Assembly: GCA_023249815.1 (NCBI GenBank) | Contig: JAHFBX010000199.1 | Span: 1-6,006, forward strand | Source: Candidatus Eiseniibacteriota bacterium | GTDB taxonomy: Bacteria > Eisenbacteria > RBG-16-71-46 | DNA: 6,006 bases | Direction: 5' to 3' | Part shown: positions 1-5,555 of the stretch, piece after piece | How positions within the stretch are numbered: position 1 is the stretch's first letter | How the letters are laid out: each line of letters starts with the position of its first letter | Program-made: the position numbers and the translations under genes | The notes under the pieces: generated by a model | Told to the model about the DNA's origin: nothing | Seen by the model: the letters and a program-made list of their open reading frames with translations, nothing else | Databases searched by the model: none

Positions 1-591
1 CCGCGCTTCGCGCCGGGCGCCGATGCGTCGTACGAGATCGACGAGGCGCTGGCGCTCGACGACGTGCGGCCGATGATCGCGAAGCCGTTCAGCCCCGGGA
101 ACGCGTTCCCGGCCGAGGAGGTCGCGAAGGAGCGCATCACGTTCGACAAAGCTCTCATCGGCTCGTGTACGAACGGCGGCTATGACGACCTCCTCTCGGC
201 GGCGCTCGTCATCCGCGCCGCGCGCGCGCATGGCATGAAGCAGGCCGCGCGCGAGTTCGTAGTCTTCCCGGGCTCGGGCGGAGTGAAGCAGCAGATCGAG
301 CGACCCGACGCGCGCCTCGATGGCGAGAGCATCGCCGACGTGTTTCGCTCGGTCGGGGGCGGCATCCGCCAGAGCTGGTGCGGGCCGTGCTTCGGCCAGG
401 GCCCCGACTCGCTCAAGCCGGGCCAGCGCGCCATCACGAGCTTCAACCGCAACTGGACCAACCGCATGGGCGTGGGCGGCGAGGGCTACCTCGCGAGCCC
501 GAGCGTCGTGGCCGCGAGTGCGATGCTCGGCTACATGGCGCCGCCCTCCGAGCTGGGGCTGGCGTGGCAGCCGGAGGCGTTCGCGGTCTGA
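1..591 (+). CDS. Aconitase-family hydratase (probable aconitate hydratase), C-terminal part; 5' end outside the window
   Basis: The reading frame is open from base 1 to the TGA at 589-591, leaving 196 residues of a [4Fe-4S] dehydratase that would interconvert hydroxy acids such as citrate and isocitrate in the cytoplasm. Counting from base 1, the cluster cysteines are visible as IGSCTNGGYDD (Cys56) and WCGPCFGQ (Cys127, Cys130). SFNRNWTNR carries Arg150 and Arg155, matching the two substrate-binding arginines of the mitochondrial aconitase NRNFTGR segment. YLASPSVVAASAMLGYM is the usual end of catalytic domain 3. The protein stops about 20 residues later, so no swivel domain 4 follows. It must lie N-terminally, as in AcnB, or in a separate small subunit, as in LeuCD. 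A LeuC or homoaconitase role is the main alternative, because the discriminating regions are upstream. Family assignment is secure; substrate is inferred. Confidence 0.85.
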   Translation, partial: PRFAPGADASYEIDEALALDDVRPMIAKPFSPGNAFPAEEVAKERITFDKALIGSCTNGGYDDLLSAALVIRAARAHGMKQAAREFVVFPGSGGVKQQIERPDARLDGESIADVFRSVGGGIRQSWCGPCFGQGPDSLKPGQRAITSFNRNWTNRMGVGGEGYLASPSVVAASAMLGYMAPPSELGLAWQPEAFAV

Positions 592-613
592 CGGCGCCGC
601 ACCCGCGCGGAGC

Positions 614-619
614 AGGAGG
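614..619 (+). promoter_or_regulatory. Shine-Dalgarno site deciding the CPBP protease start
   Basis: A full AGGAGG lies 5 bases before ATG 625. The upstream in-frame GTG at 619 overlaps this site and cannot use it, so ATG 625 is the better start. Confidence 0.75.
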
Positions 620-624
620 TGCGG

Positions 625-1629
625 ATGGACCAGCGTTTAGGCACTCCGGGAGCGGATCCCAGCGACACGGGGACCGCGGCCGTGGGCGACACGACGGTGC
701 CCGGGGCCGCCGAGCCCACGGTGAAGCCGCCTTCCTCGATCCTTGGCACTGTGCTGCTTGGGCTGGTCGCACCCCTGCTCACGGGAGCCTTGGCCGCGAT
801 CCTGGTCCTGTTCGTGGCCGCATGCCTGCCCGGCGCTCCTCGTTCGCGCGAGCTCGTCTCGTGGGCGCTCCGCTCGGCGCCGGGGCTCGCGGCGCTGATC
901 CTGCTTCAGAACGCGATGATCGTGGTCTTCGCCTGGTGGCTCGCTCGACAACGCTCGCTGCCGGCGTGGAGCTGGCTCCGTCTCCATCTGGTACGACTCG
1001 ACGGGACCTCGTACCTCCTGCTGCTCGTGCTCGCCGCCGGGGTGTTCGGGCTGGGTGCGCTCGCGGCGCACTGGGGTCGCCAGCTCGGCCTACCCGGCGA
1101 CGCCACCGCGGTCAACCGCCTCATCCAGCTCATGCGCACGGCACCGGGGATGAGCTGGCTGGTGCTCGTCCTCGCGATGGGCGTTGGCCCCGGCTTCGGT
1201 GAAGAGATCTGGGTCCGTGGCCACATCCTGCGCTCGCTCCAGGCACGCTGTCGCACGCGCTGGGCGATCCTCGCGAGCGCGGTGATCTTCGCGCTACTCC
1301 ACCTCGATCCGGCGCACATGCTGTTCGCGCTGCCGTTCGGCCTCGTGTTCGGCTGGCTCACGGTCCGCACCGACTCCATCCTGCCCGGGATCCTCTGCCA
1401 CGCGTTCGTGAACAGCGGCGTCAATCTCGCTCGTGCGATCGAAGTGCGTCGACCCGACTACACGGCGGAGTTTCAGACGGCCGACCTCCACGCGACGGAC
1501 GTCGCTGCGCTCCTGCTGCTCGCGGCCGCCGGTGTCGTTTCGGTACTCTTGCTCGAGCTCCGATTCCGGCAGGCGGCCAGGGTCGGGCAGGAGGCGACGC
1601 CCGCCGTGGCGAGCGAGGAGCGACCATGA
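625..1629 (+). CDS. CPBP family intramembrane glutamic metalloprotease (CAAX protease-like, Abi domain)
   Basis: This is a 334-residue polytopic inner-membrane protein with all three CPBP/Rce1 signature motifs. They are EExxxR at 193-198 (EEIWVR), FxxxH at 222-226 (FALLH) and HxxxN at 259-263 (HAFVN), which supply the catalytic glutamates and histidines. A hydrophilic N-terminus of about 35 residues, rich in Gly, Thr and Pro, precedes hydrophobic segments near 40-65, 85-105, 130-150, 175-190, 212-226, 230-247 and 290-305. Bacterial members cleave membrane or lipid-modified substrates or serve as immunity proteins against peptides; the substrate here is unknown. It starts 33 bases after the aconitase stop, with a strong SD. 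Its TGA overlaps the ATG of the next gene (ATGA at 1626-1629), so the two are likely co-translated. All catalytic residues are intact, so it should be active. Confidence 0.9.
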   Translation: MDQRLGTPGADPSDTGTAAVGDTTVPGAAEPTVKPPSSILGTVLLGLVAPLLTGALAAILVLFVAACLPGAPRSRELVSWALRSAPGLAALILLQNAMIVVFAWWLARQRSLPAWSWLRLHLVRLDGTSYLLLLVLAAGVFGLGALAAHWGRQLGLPGDATAVNRLIQLMRTAPGMSWLVLVLAMGVGPGFGEEIWVRGHILRSLQARCRTRWAILASAVIFALLHLDPAHMLFALPFGLVFGWLTVRTDSILPGILCHAFVNSGVNLARAIEVRRPDYTAEFQTADLHATDVAALLLLAAAGVVSVLLLELRFRQAARVGQEATPAVASEERP

Positions 1630-2558
1630 GCCGCCCCCGTTCGGTGTTCACGTTCTGTGCCCTTGCTCTCCTCGCGGACCCCGCGCTCGCCCAGCAGGAG
1701 CCCGACACGACGTTCGACACGCGCGTCGCGCGCCCCGCGCTCGGCGAACGCGCGCCGCGGATGCTGTTCGACGAGGCGCATCACGAGTTCCATCGCACGA
1801 CCGGGCGCTACCGACCGTTCGCCGACCTTGCCCGCCACGACGGCTGGCGGGTCACGGCGAACACGGCGCAGATTGACAGCGCCGTGCTCGACGCCGCCGG
1901 CCTGCTCGTCATCGCGAACGCGCTCGGCGACGAGCGCATGGATCGGCCCGAGGCGTCGAAGGCGGCGTTCACAACCGCGGAGGTCGGCACGATCGAGCAC
2001 TGGGTCCGCCGCGGTGGCGCGCTGCTGCTGATCGCCGACCACGCGCCAATGGGCGACGCGGCGCGCTCACTCGGCGAGGCGTTCGGCGTGGACATGCGCG
2101 CGGCCTACACAGCGGATCCCGAGCGCGCCGAGGGCGGGAGCGAGACCATCCTGCACTTCCGTTCCGGTCATGGGCTGGCGGACGAGCACCCGATCATCTC
2201 CGGGCGCGACTCGGCCGAGACGGTCCGCCACGTGCAGGCATTCACCGGCCAGTCGCTTTCGGGCCCGCCCGGCGCGGTGGCGCTGCTGCGGCTGTCGGAC
2301 CGCGCCGAGGATCTCCTCGTCGGGCTCGGCCGGGCCGGCGGCCACGTGCCGGCGGAGAAACGACGCGCTGCGGCCGGACGCGCGCAGGGGTTGGCGTTCG
2401 AGCACGGCCGCGGCCGCGTCGTGGTGATGGGGGAGGCCGCGATGCTCACCGCGCAAGTGGCGGGCGGGAGGCGCTCGCCCATGGGCATGAACGTGCCCGG
2501 CAACGACGATCGCCAGTTCGCGCTGAACGTACTCCGCTGGCTGGCGCGCGCGCTGTAG
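1626..2558 (+). CDS. Secreted DUF4350-like (GATase-fold) protein of unknown function
   Basis: The product is 310 residues. It begins with a signal peptide (hydrophobic core about 7-17, probable cleavage after the ALA ending at residue 22), so the mature protein is periplasmic or envelope-exposed. The N-terminal MLFDEAHHEFH (46-56) followed by RYRPFADL resembles the start of DUF4350/GldG-like domains, which adopt a flavodoxin or class-I-glutamine-amidotransferase-like fold. A second core strand and loop, GGALLLIADHAPMG (130-143), and a third, GRVVVMGEAAMLTAQ (263-277), complete the alternating strand pattern. No catalytic Cys-His-Glu triad of a true amidotransferase is evident, and the only Cys (residue 11) lies in the signal peptide, so a binding role is more likely. 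The start has GAGGAG 5 bases upstream and overlaps the protease stop by ATGA. This coupling suggests a shared process at the membrane, but no function is established. Confidence 0.72.
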   Translation: MSRPRSVFTFCALALLADPALAQQEPDTTFDTRVARPALGERAPRMLFDEAHHEFHRTTGRYRPFADLARHDGWRVTANTAQIDSAVLDAAGLLVIANALGDERMDRPEASKAAFTTAEVGTIEHWVRRGGALLLIADHAPMGDAARSLGEAFGVDMRAAYTADPERAEGGSETILHFRSGHGLADEHPIISGRDSAETVRHVQAFTGQSLSGPPGAVALLRLSDRAEDLLVGLGRAGGHVPAEKRRAAAGRAQGLAFEHGRGRVVVMGEAAMLTAQVAGGRRSPMGMNVPGNDDRQFALNVLRWLARAL

Positions 2559-2560
2559 GC

Positions 2561-2581
2561 TGGACCGAACCGCCGGGTCCA
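2561..2581 (+). terminator. Short hairpin just after the DUF4350-like gene, possible terminator
   Basis: TGGACC (2561-2566) pairs perfectly with GGTCCA (2576-2581) across a 9-base loop, beginning 3 bases after the stop codon. There is no T-run, so it may be a weak or factor-assisted terminator, or chance in GC-rich DNA. Confidence 0.35.
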
Positions 2582-2635
2582 TGCCGAGCCCGAGCTCACG
2601 TCCCGGCAGTGGGCGATGAACGGAGGCCCGGGCAC

Positions 2636-2818
2636 ATGATCCGCAAGCTGCCGTCCGGAAAGTACCGGCTCTATTCGGAGAGCCGCGACCCGCGCACCGG
2701 GAAGCGACGCAACCTCGGCACGTTCGAGACTCGCGCCGCCGCGGTGAAGCACGAGCGCGAGGTGCAGTTCTTCAAGCGGCGCGGTCGAGGCGCAATTCGG
2801 CGCCCGCCAACCAGGTGA
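2636..2818 (+). CDS. Small orphan protein resembling an integrase Arm/AP2-like DNA-binding domain
   Basis: This 60-residue, strongly basic protein starts MIRKLPSGKYRLYSESRDPRTGKRR and continues NLGTFETRAAAVKHEREVQFFKR. The pattern is three short beta strands (KYRLYSE, turn DPRTGK, RRNLGTF) followed by an amphipathic helix (TRAAAVKHEREVQFF). That is the layout of the N-terminal Arm-type DNA-binding domain of tyrosine recombinases and of AP2-like domains. From memory, similar stand-alone proteins are common in GC-rich soil bacteria and are usually annotated as hypothetical. No catalytic recombinase domain follows, so this is not simply a truncated integrase with visible remains. ATG 2636 is preferred over the in-frame GTG 2609 because CGGAGG (2621-2626) lies 9 bases ahead of it and homology-like sequence begins there. 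Nucleic-acid binding is inferred from fold resemblance and charge only. Confidence 0.68.
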   Translation: MIRKLPSGKYRLYSESRDPRTGKRRNLGTFETRAAAVKHEREVQFFKRRGRGAIRRPPTR

Positions 2819-2880
2819 ACACGCCTCGCCGCGGCGGTGATCTCGGCGCGTGGCCGAACGCCACTACCTATTGAGAGTCG

Positions 2881-2914
2881 GGACCCCGGATCGAAGCCTC
2901 TCGATCCGGGGTCC
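2881..2914. terminator. Perfect 14-bp hairpin between convergent genes, probable bidirectional terminator
   Basis: GGACCCCGGATCGA (2881-2894) and TCGATCCGGGGTCC (2901-2914) are exact reverse complements around the 6-base loop AGCCTC. The hairpin begins 62 bases after the plus-strand stop at 2818. On the other side it lies 6 bases beyond the minus-strand stop at 2921. Neither side has a proper T-tract, as is common in GC-rich genomes. Its position makes termination of the minus-strand cysteine-rich gene the most likely role, with read-through blocking from the other side. Confidence 0.7.
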
Positions 2915-2920
2915 GATGCT

Positions 2921-3076
2921 TCAGGCGCCGCAGCTGCAGCCCGAGCCGCACGCGCAGGCTGGCCCGCAGTCGCACATCGGGTTGACGCGCGCGTCACGGC
3001 GGTCCCTCGACTCCAGACGGGTGGCGCAGTCACTGGCGGCGTTACAGCGGCGGGTGCTCAGGTTCGGGTTCGTCAT
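2921..3076 (-). CDS. Cysteine-rich 51-residue protein with C-terminal CxCG repeats (metallothionein-like or RiPP-precursor-like)
   Basis: The product has 8 cysteines in 51 residues: Cys11, 17, 35, 37, 41, 43, 47 and 49. The C-terminal tail CDCGPACACGSGCSCGA is a near-perfect hexad repeat C-x-C-G-x-x, three times over. The N-terminal part (MTNPNLSTRR...) is polar and charged, with no signal peptide, so the protein is probably cytoplasmic. ATG 3076 is chosen because AGGGAG (3083-3088, read on the minus strand) lies 6 bases upstream. A longer in-frame form from GTG 3145 is possible. Gene reality is supported by this SD, a promoter-like element at 3150-3178, a perfect hairpin just past the stop, and C-ending Cys codons throughout the tail. 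Clustered CxC pairs are typical of thiolate metal binding. A leader-plus-core RiPP precursor is the alternative, but no modification enzyme lies in the window. I do not recognise a named family. Confidence 0.65.
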   Translation of the reverse strand: MTNPNLSTRRCNAASDCATRLESRDRRDARVNPMCDCGPACACGSGCSCGA

Positions 3077-3109
3077 GGCGATCTCCCTGGGATCGAGCGT
3101 CACTCGAGT

Positions 3110-3126
3110 TCCCCCGCCCTGGGGGA
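3110..3126. other. Hairpin in the 5' leader of the cysteine-rich gene
   Basis: TCCCCC (3110-3115) and GGGGGA (3121-3126) form a 6-bp stem with a 5-base loop. It lies between the predicted minus-strand transcription start (near 3146) and the SD at 3083-3088. It could stabilise the leader or be incidental; there is no direct sign of a riboswitch. Confidence 0.3.
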
Positions 3127-3149
3127 CCTCCATTGGCGCTTCCACCCCT

Positions 3150-3178
3150 GCTGACGCAGGCCCGGCCCCGGTCTTACA
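3150..3178 (-). promoter_or_regulatory. ECF-sigma-like promoter for the cysteine-rich gene (TGTAAGA-N15-CGTCAGC)
   Basis: Read on the minus strand, TGTAAGA (3178-3172) and CGTCAGC (3156-3150) are separated by 15 bases. The same two 7-mers at the same spacing occur in the opposite direction at 3245-3273, ahead of the divergent gene. A TG-rich -35 with a CGTC -10 at about 16 bases is the general form of ECF sigma promoters. Transcription would begin near 3146, giving a leader of roughly 70 bases. Confidence 0.55.
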
Positions 3179-3244
3179 CCCCCCGCCGCACGGCCCATCC
3201 GAAGGCCCTCCACCGCACGGCGCTCCCGAGGCCCCGCGCCGCTT

Positions 3245-3273
3245 TGTAAGAGGTGAGGCGGTCGTCCGTCAGC
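3245..3273 (+). promoter_or_regulatory. ECF-sigma-like promoter for the beta-barrel-like gene (TGTAAGA-N15-CGTCAGC)
   Basis: TGTAAGA (3245-3251) and CGTCAGC (3267-3273) are separated by 15 bases, identical in both boxes and in spacing to the minus-strand element at 3150-3178, while the spacers differ. The two -35 boxes lie back to back, 66 bases apart. Transcription would start near 3278-3280, leaving a leader of about 95 bases before ATG 3376. Confidence 0.55.
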
Positions 3274-3375
3274 AGCGGCAGAACCCCGGAGACAGGCGCC
3301 GATGCGGCCGCCCGCGCGACCCGGGGCCCAAGCGACAGACGAGCACCAACACCCTTTCACTCCGGAGAGCCGGCC

Positions 3376-4218
3376 ATGCGTGCAGCCAACGTTCGTGTCC
3401 CCGCCACCGCCCTCGTCATGCTCGCGGTCGCCGTCCTCGCCGCACAACCGTCGCGAGCGCTCGAGCTTGAAGGCGCGGCGCTCGACTCCCTCCGCGGTTC
3501 GGCGTTCCTCGCCGGCGCGGAATTCAGCCCGACCTCGCTCGTGCGAAGCACTCGCGGCACGACCCGCTCCGTCGTGCGCCTCAGCACCGGAGTGCTCGCG
3601 CTGGACCTGCGCGGCGTGGAACCGCTGCTCACGGGGCAGGGGCTGCGCGTGAACCGCCAGGTGGTCACGATCGGGCCGCAACTCGACTGGGAGTTCGGCC
3701 GTGTGAACGTCGCGCTCACGGGACAGATGATGCTCCCGGCGACCGAGCGCAATGGCGCCCTGGCGCTCCGCAACTCGGGCGGGTACGGCATGGTCGCGGT
3801 CGGCTTCGAACTCGTTCGTACGCCAGCGCTCTCCATCTCACCGATGTTCGGCGTGGGCGCCTCGGCGCTCCGACTGGACTTCGCCAACTGCGGCCGGGTC
3901 TCGGTGGATTCGCTGGTGCGCGATCCCCGAACGGAGTCGGTGGTCACAGGCCGGAGCTACATCGGACAGGCCGGCTTGAGCGTGCGCGCCTCGCTGCCCT
4001 ACACGCGTCACCGGCAGCACCTCACGCTCGCGCTCGACCTCGGGGTCATCTCGCCGCTCTCCGACACCAAGTGGCGGAGGACGTACGACGCGGTGGAGGG
4101 CACGCCGCGGGCTTCGCTGAAGGGTTCTTACGTGCGGCTCGGGGCCGGGTTCACGGGTGCGTCCGCCATGGAGGCGCTGCTGCCCACGCTGGTGAGCCTC
4201 GTGCCGTTCGTCCGCTAG
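3376..4218 (+). CDS. Secreted, probable outer-membrane beta-barrel protein, function unknown
   Basis: The product is 280 residues with a clear signal peptide: basic start, hydrophobic 10-23, likely cleavage after SRA at residue 28. The mature part alternates polar and hydrophobic residues in strand-length blocks with Gly and aromatic girdle residues. Examples are SVVRLSTGVLALDLR, VVTIGPQLDWEF, VNVALTGQMML, YGMVAVGFEL, FGVGASALRLDF, YIGQAGLSVRASLPY, LTLALDLGVI and YVRLGAGF. Tight turns such as PATERNG and DPRTES separate them. This pattern and size suit an 8-10 strand outer-membrane barrel. The C-terminus (LVPFVR) lacks the usual terminal aromatic, which weakens the claim slightly. One Cys (172) remains in the mature protein. 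ATG 3376 has GGAGAG 6 bases upstream; in-frame starts further upstream, such as GTG 3253, lack an SD and would bury the signal peptide. No catalytic motif is visible. Confidence 0.7.
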   Translation: MRAANVRVPATALVMLAVAVLAAQPSRALELEGAALDSLRGSAFLAGAEFSPTSLVRSTRGTTRSVVRLSTGVLALDLRGVEPLLTGQGLRVNRQVVTIGPQLDWEFGRVNVALTGQMMLPATERNGALALRNSGGYGMVAVGFELVRTPALSISPMFGVGASALRLDFANCGRVSVDSLVRDPRTESVVTGRSYIGQAGLSVRASLPYTRHRQHLTLALDLGVISPLSDTKWRRTYDAVEGTPRASLKGSYVRLGAGFTGASAMEALLPTLVSLVPFVR

Positions 4219-4226
4219 CAGGGACG

Positions 4227-4252
4227 TGCCGCGCGGCCCGCTCCGCGCGGCA
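4227..4252 (+). terminator. GC-rich hairpin after the beta-barrel gene, probable terminator
   Basis: TGCCGCGCGG (4227-4236) and CCGCGCGGCA (4243-4252) form a perfect 10-bp stem with loop CCCGCT, starting 9 bases after the TAG stop. There is no T-tract. The position between two same-strand genes, the second with its own promoter-like element, supports termination here. Confidence 0.65.
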
Positions 4253-4301
4253 TCCGGCCTCCCGCGTCCGGAATCTCGTCGATTCCCCATCCACGAACCA
4301 C

Positions 4302-4307
4302 TAGCAT
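4302..4307 (+). promoter_or_regulatory. Possible -10 element of a leaderless transcript for the MFS gene
   Basis: TAGCAT matches the TANNNT form of a -10 box and sits 6 bases before ATG 4314, so transcription would begin at or next to the start codon. No SD precedes this gene. Any -35 match (TCGATT around 4279-4284) is weak. Confidence 0.3.
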
Positions 4308-4313
4308 CGCGTG

Positions 4314-5555
4314 ATGGCCGTCACCGAGACGCTTCCGGTCACCGGAACGCCGCGTCACCCCTGGGTGTGGGCCGTGCTGTACTTCCCGTTCGGACTCACG
4401 TTCGGCTTCCCGTCCATCGCGCTCGGCTATCTCGCGAGCCGGGCCGGGGTGCCTGTGTCGGACATCGCCGGCGTCATCGGCATGACGTGGCTCGCGTCGG
4501 GGTGGAAGTTCATCTGGGCGCCGCTCGGTGACTACACGCTGTCCCGCAAGCGCTGGTACCGGATCGCCGTCGCCCTGGTCTCGGTCGGGTTCATCGCCAT
4601 GTCGGCGCTGCCGTTGACGACGCGCACCATGCCGCTCCTCGCCCTGCTCGTGCTGCTCACGAGCCTTGCGGGCACGTTCATCGCGTTCGCGACGGAAGGG
4701 CTCATGACGCACAACTCGCCGCCGCACGCGCGCGGCCGGTCGGGCGGCTGGTTCCAGAGCGGTAACCAGTTCGCGCAGACGGCCGGCGGCGGGCTTGGGC
4801 TCTGGCTCATGCGGCACGTGCCGCAACCATGGATGGCGGGTGCGGCGCTCGCCGCGTTGCTCTGGCTCTGCTCGCTGGCACTCACGGGCCTTGAAGAGCC
4901 GCCGCGCCACCTGCGCGAGGGCTCGCTCGGCGAGCGCGCGGGCGACGCGTGGCGAGAGCTCGGAGCGCTCGTCCGCTCGCGTGGCGGCCGCATCGGGCTG
5001 ATCCTCGCCATCCTGCCCATCGGCACGGGTGCCGCGCAAGCGCTGTTTGGTTCGATCGCCTCGGAGTGGAACGCCGGCGCCGACACGGTGTCGGCCGTGC
5101 TGGGGTTGGGCGGCGGGATCGCCATCGTGGCTGGATGCTTCGCGGGGGGAAGGCTCGCCGACCGCATCGCCAAGCCCACGTCGTACGCGGTGTCTTCCGC
5201 GCTGGGCCTGCTCGCGTGCGTGGCCATCGCGATGTCGCCGCGCACCAACCTCGGCTACGCGGTCTCGACGCTGCTCTACACGTTCGCGCTCGGCATGTGC
5301 GCGGCGACCATCACCGCCATGGTGCTCGCGATCATCGGCGACACGGCCGCGGCCACTAAGATCAACCTGTTCTTCGCGCTCAACACGCTGTTCAGCCTCG
5401 GGATGCTGCGCGTGAACGGCTGGGCGCACGACCACTGGCGCACGAACGGCATGCTCTACACCGAGGCGCTGGTCGGCGTGGTCGCGCTCGTGGTGTTCGC
5501 GCTGCTCGCGGGCCGGGTGCGGGGCACGGACGTGGGGGAGGCCAGGGCGCGATGA
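4314..5555 (+). CDS. AmpG-like MFS transporter (PAT-type permease)
   Basis: The 413-residue inner-membrane protein has about 12 hydrophobic segments in two halves. The loop between helices 2 and 3 reads WAPLGDYTLSRKRWYRI (68-84), close to the WxPLxD...RR loop of AmpG and acetyl-CoA-transporter-type permeases. The second half carries the equivalent GGRLADRIAK (278-287). The gap between halves (about 200-225, rich in Arg and Glu) is the usual central cytoplasmic loop. AmpG itself imports muropeptides, but sequence alone does not fix the cargo here, and family members carry diverse small molecules. ATG 4314 is given as start, with GTG 4311 equally possible; neither has an SD. The stop overlaps the next start by ATGA (5552-5555), coupling it to a secreted hydrolase, which may prepare the transported substrate. 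Confidence 0.88.
   Translation: MAVTETLPVTGTPRHPWVWAVLYFPFGLTFGFPSIALGYLASRAGVPVSDIAGVIGMTWLASGWKFIWAPLGDYTLSRKRWYRIAVALVSVGFIAMSALPLTTRTMPLLALLVLLTSLAGTFIAFATEGLMTHNSPPHARGRSGGWFQSGNQFAQTAGGGLGLWLMRHVPQPWMAGAALAALLWLCSLALTGLEEPPRHLREGSLGERAGDAWRELGALVRSRGGRIGLILAILPIGTGAAQALFGSIASEWNAGADTVSAVLGLGGGIAIVAGCFAGGRLADRIAKPTSYAVSSALGLLACVAIAMSPRTNLGYAVSTLLYTFALGMCAATITAMVLAIIGDTAAATKINLFFALNTLFSLGMLRVNGWAHDHWRTNGMLYTEALVGVVALVVFALLAGRVRGTDVGEARAR

Noticed and set aside
378..1202. Open frame of about 274 codons on the plus strand spanning the aconitase end and the CPBP gene
   Set aside because: It is Arg/Gly/Ala/His-rich, out of frame with two genes having intact catalytic motifs, and crosses their boundary.
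3147..3160. Small CCTGC-TGAC-GCAGG hairpin
   Set aside because: It overlaps the CGTC box of the minus-strand promoter element and is only 5 bp, so it is probably a by-product of that sequence.
3253..3375. Upstream GTG start extending the beta-barrel gene by 41 codons
   Set aside because: It would place a polar 41-residue tail before a clear signal peptide and start inside the predicted promoter; ATG 3376 has a good SD.
2850..3470. Plus-strand open frames (also 2837-3154) covering the intergenic region
   Set aside because: Low-complexity composition with no SD at the start. They run through the 2881-2914 hairpin, the cysteine-rich gene, the promoter elements and the signal peptide of the next gene.
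4215..5435. Long open frame of about 406 codons on the minus strand opposite the MFS gene
   Set aside because: It is dominated by Arg, His, Glu and Ala runs typical of the antisense of GC-rich coding DNA, has no recognisable domain, and lies opposite a clear membrane transporter.
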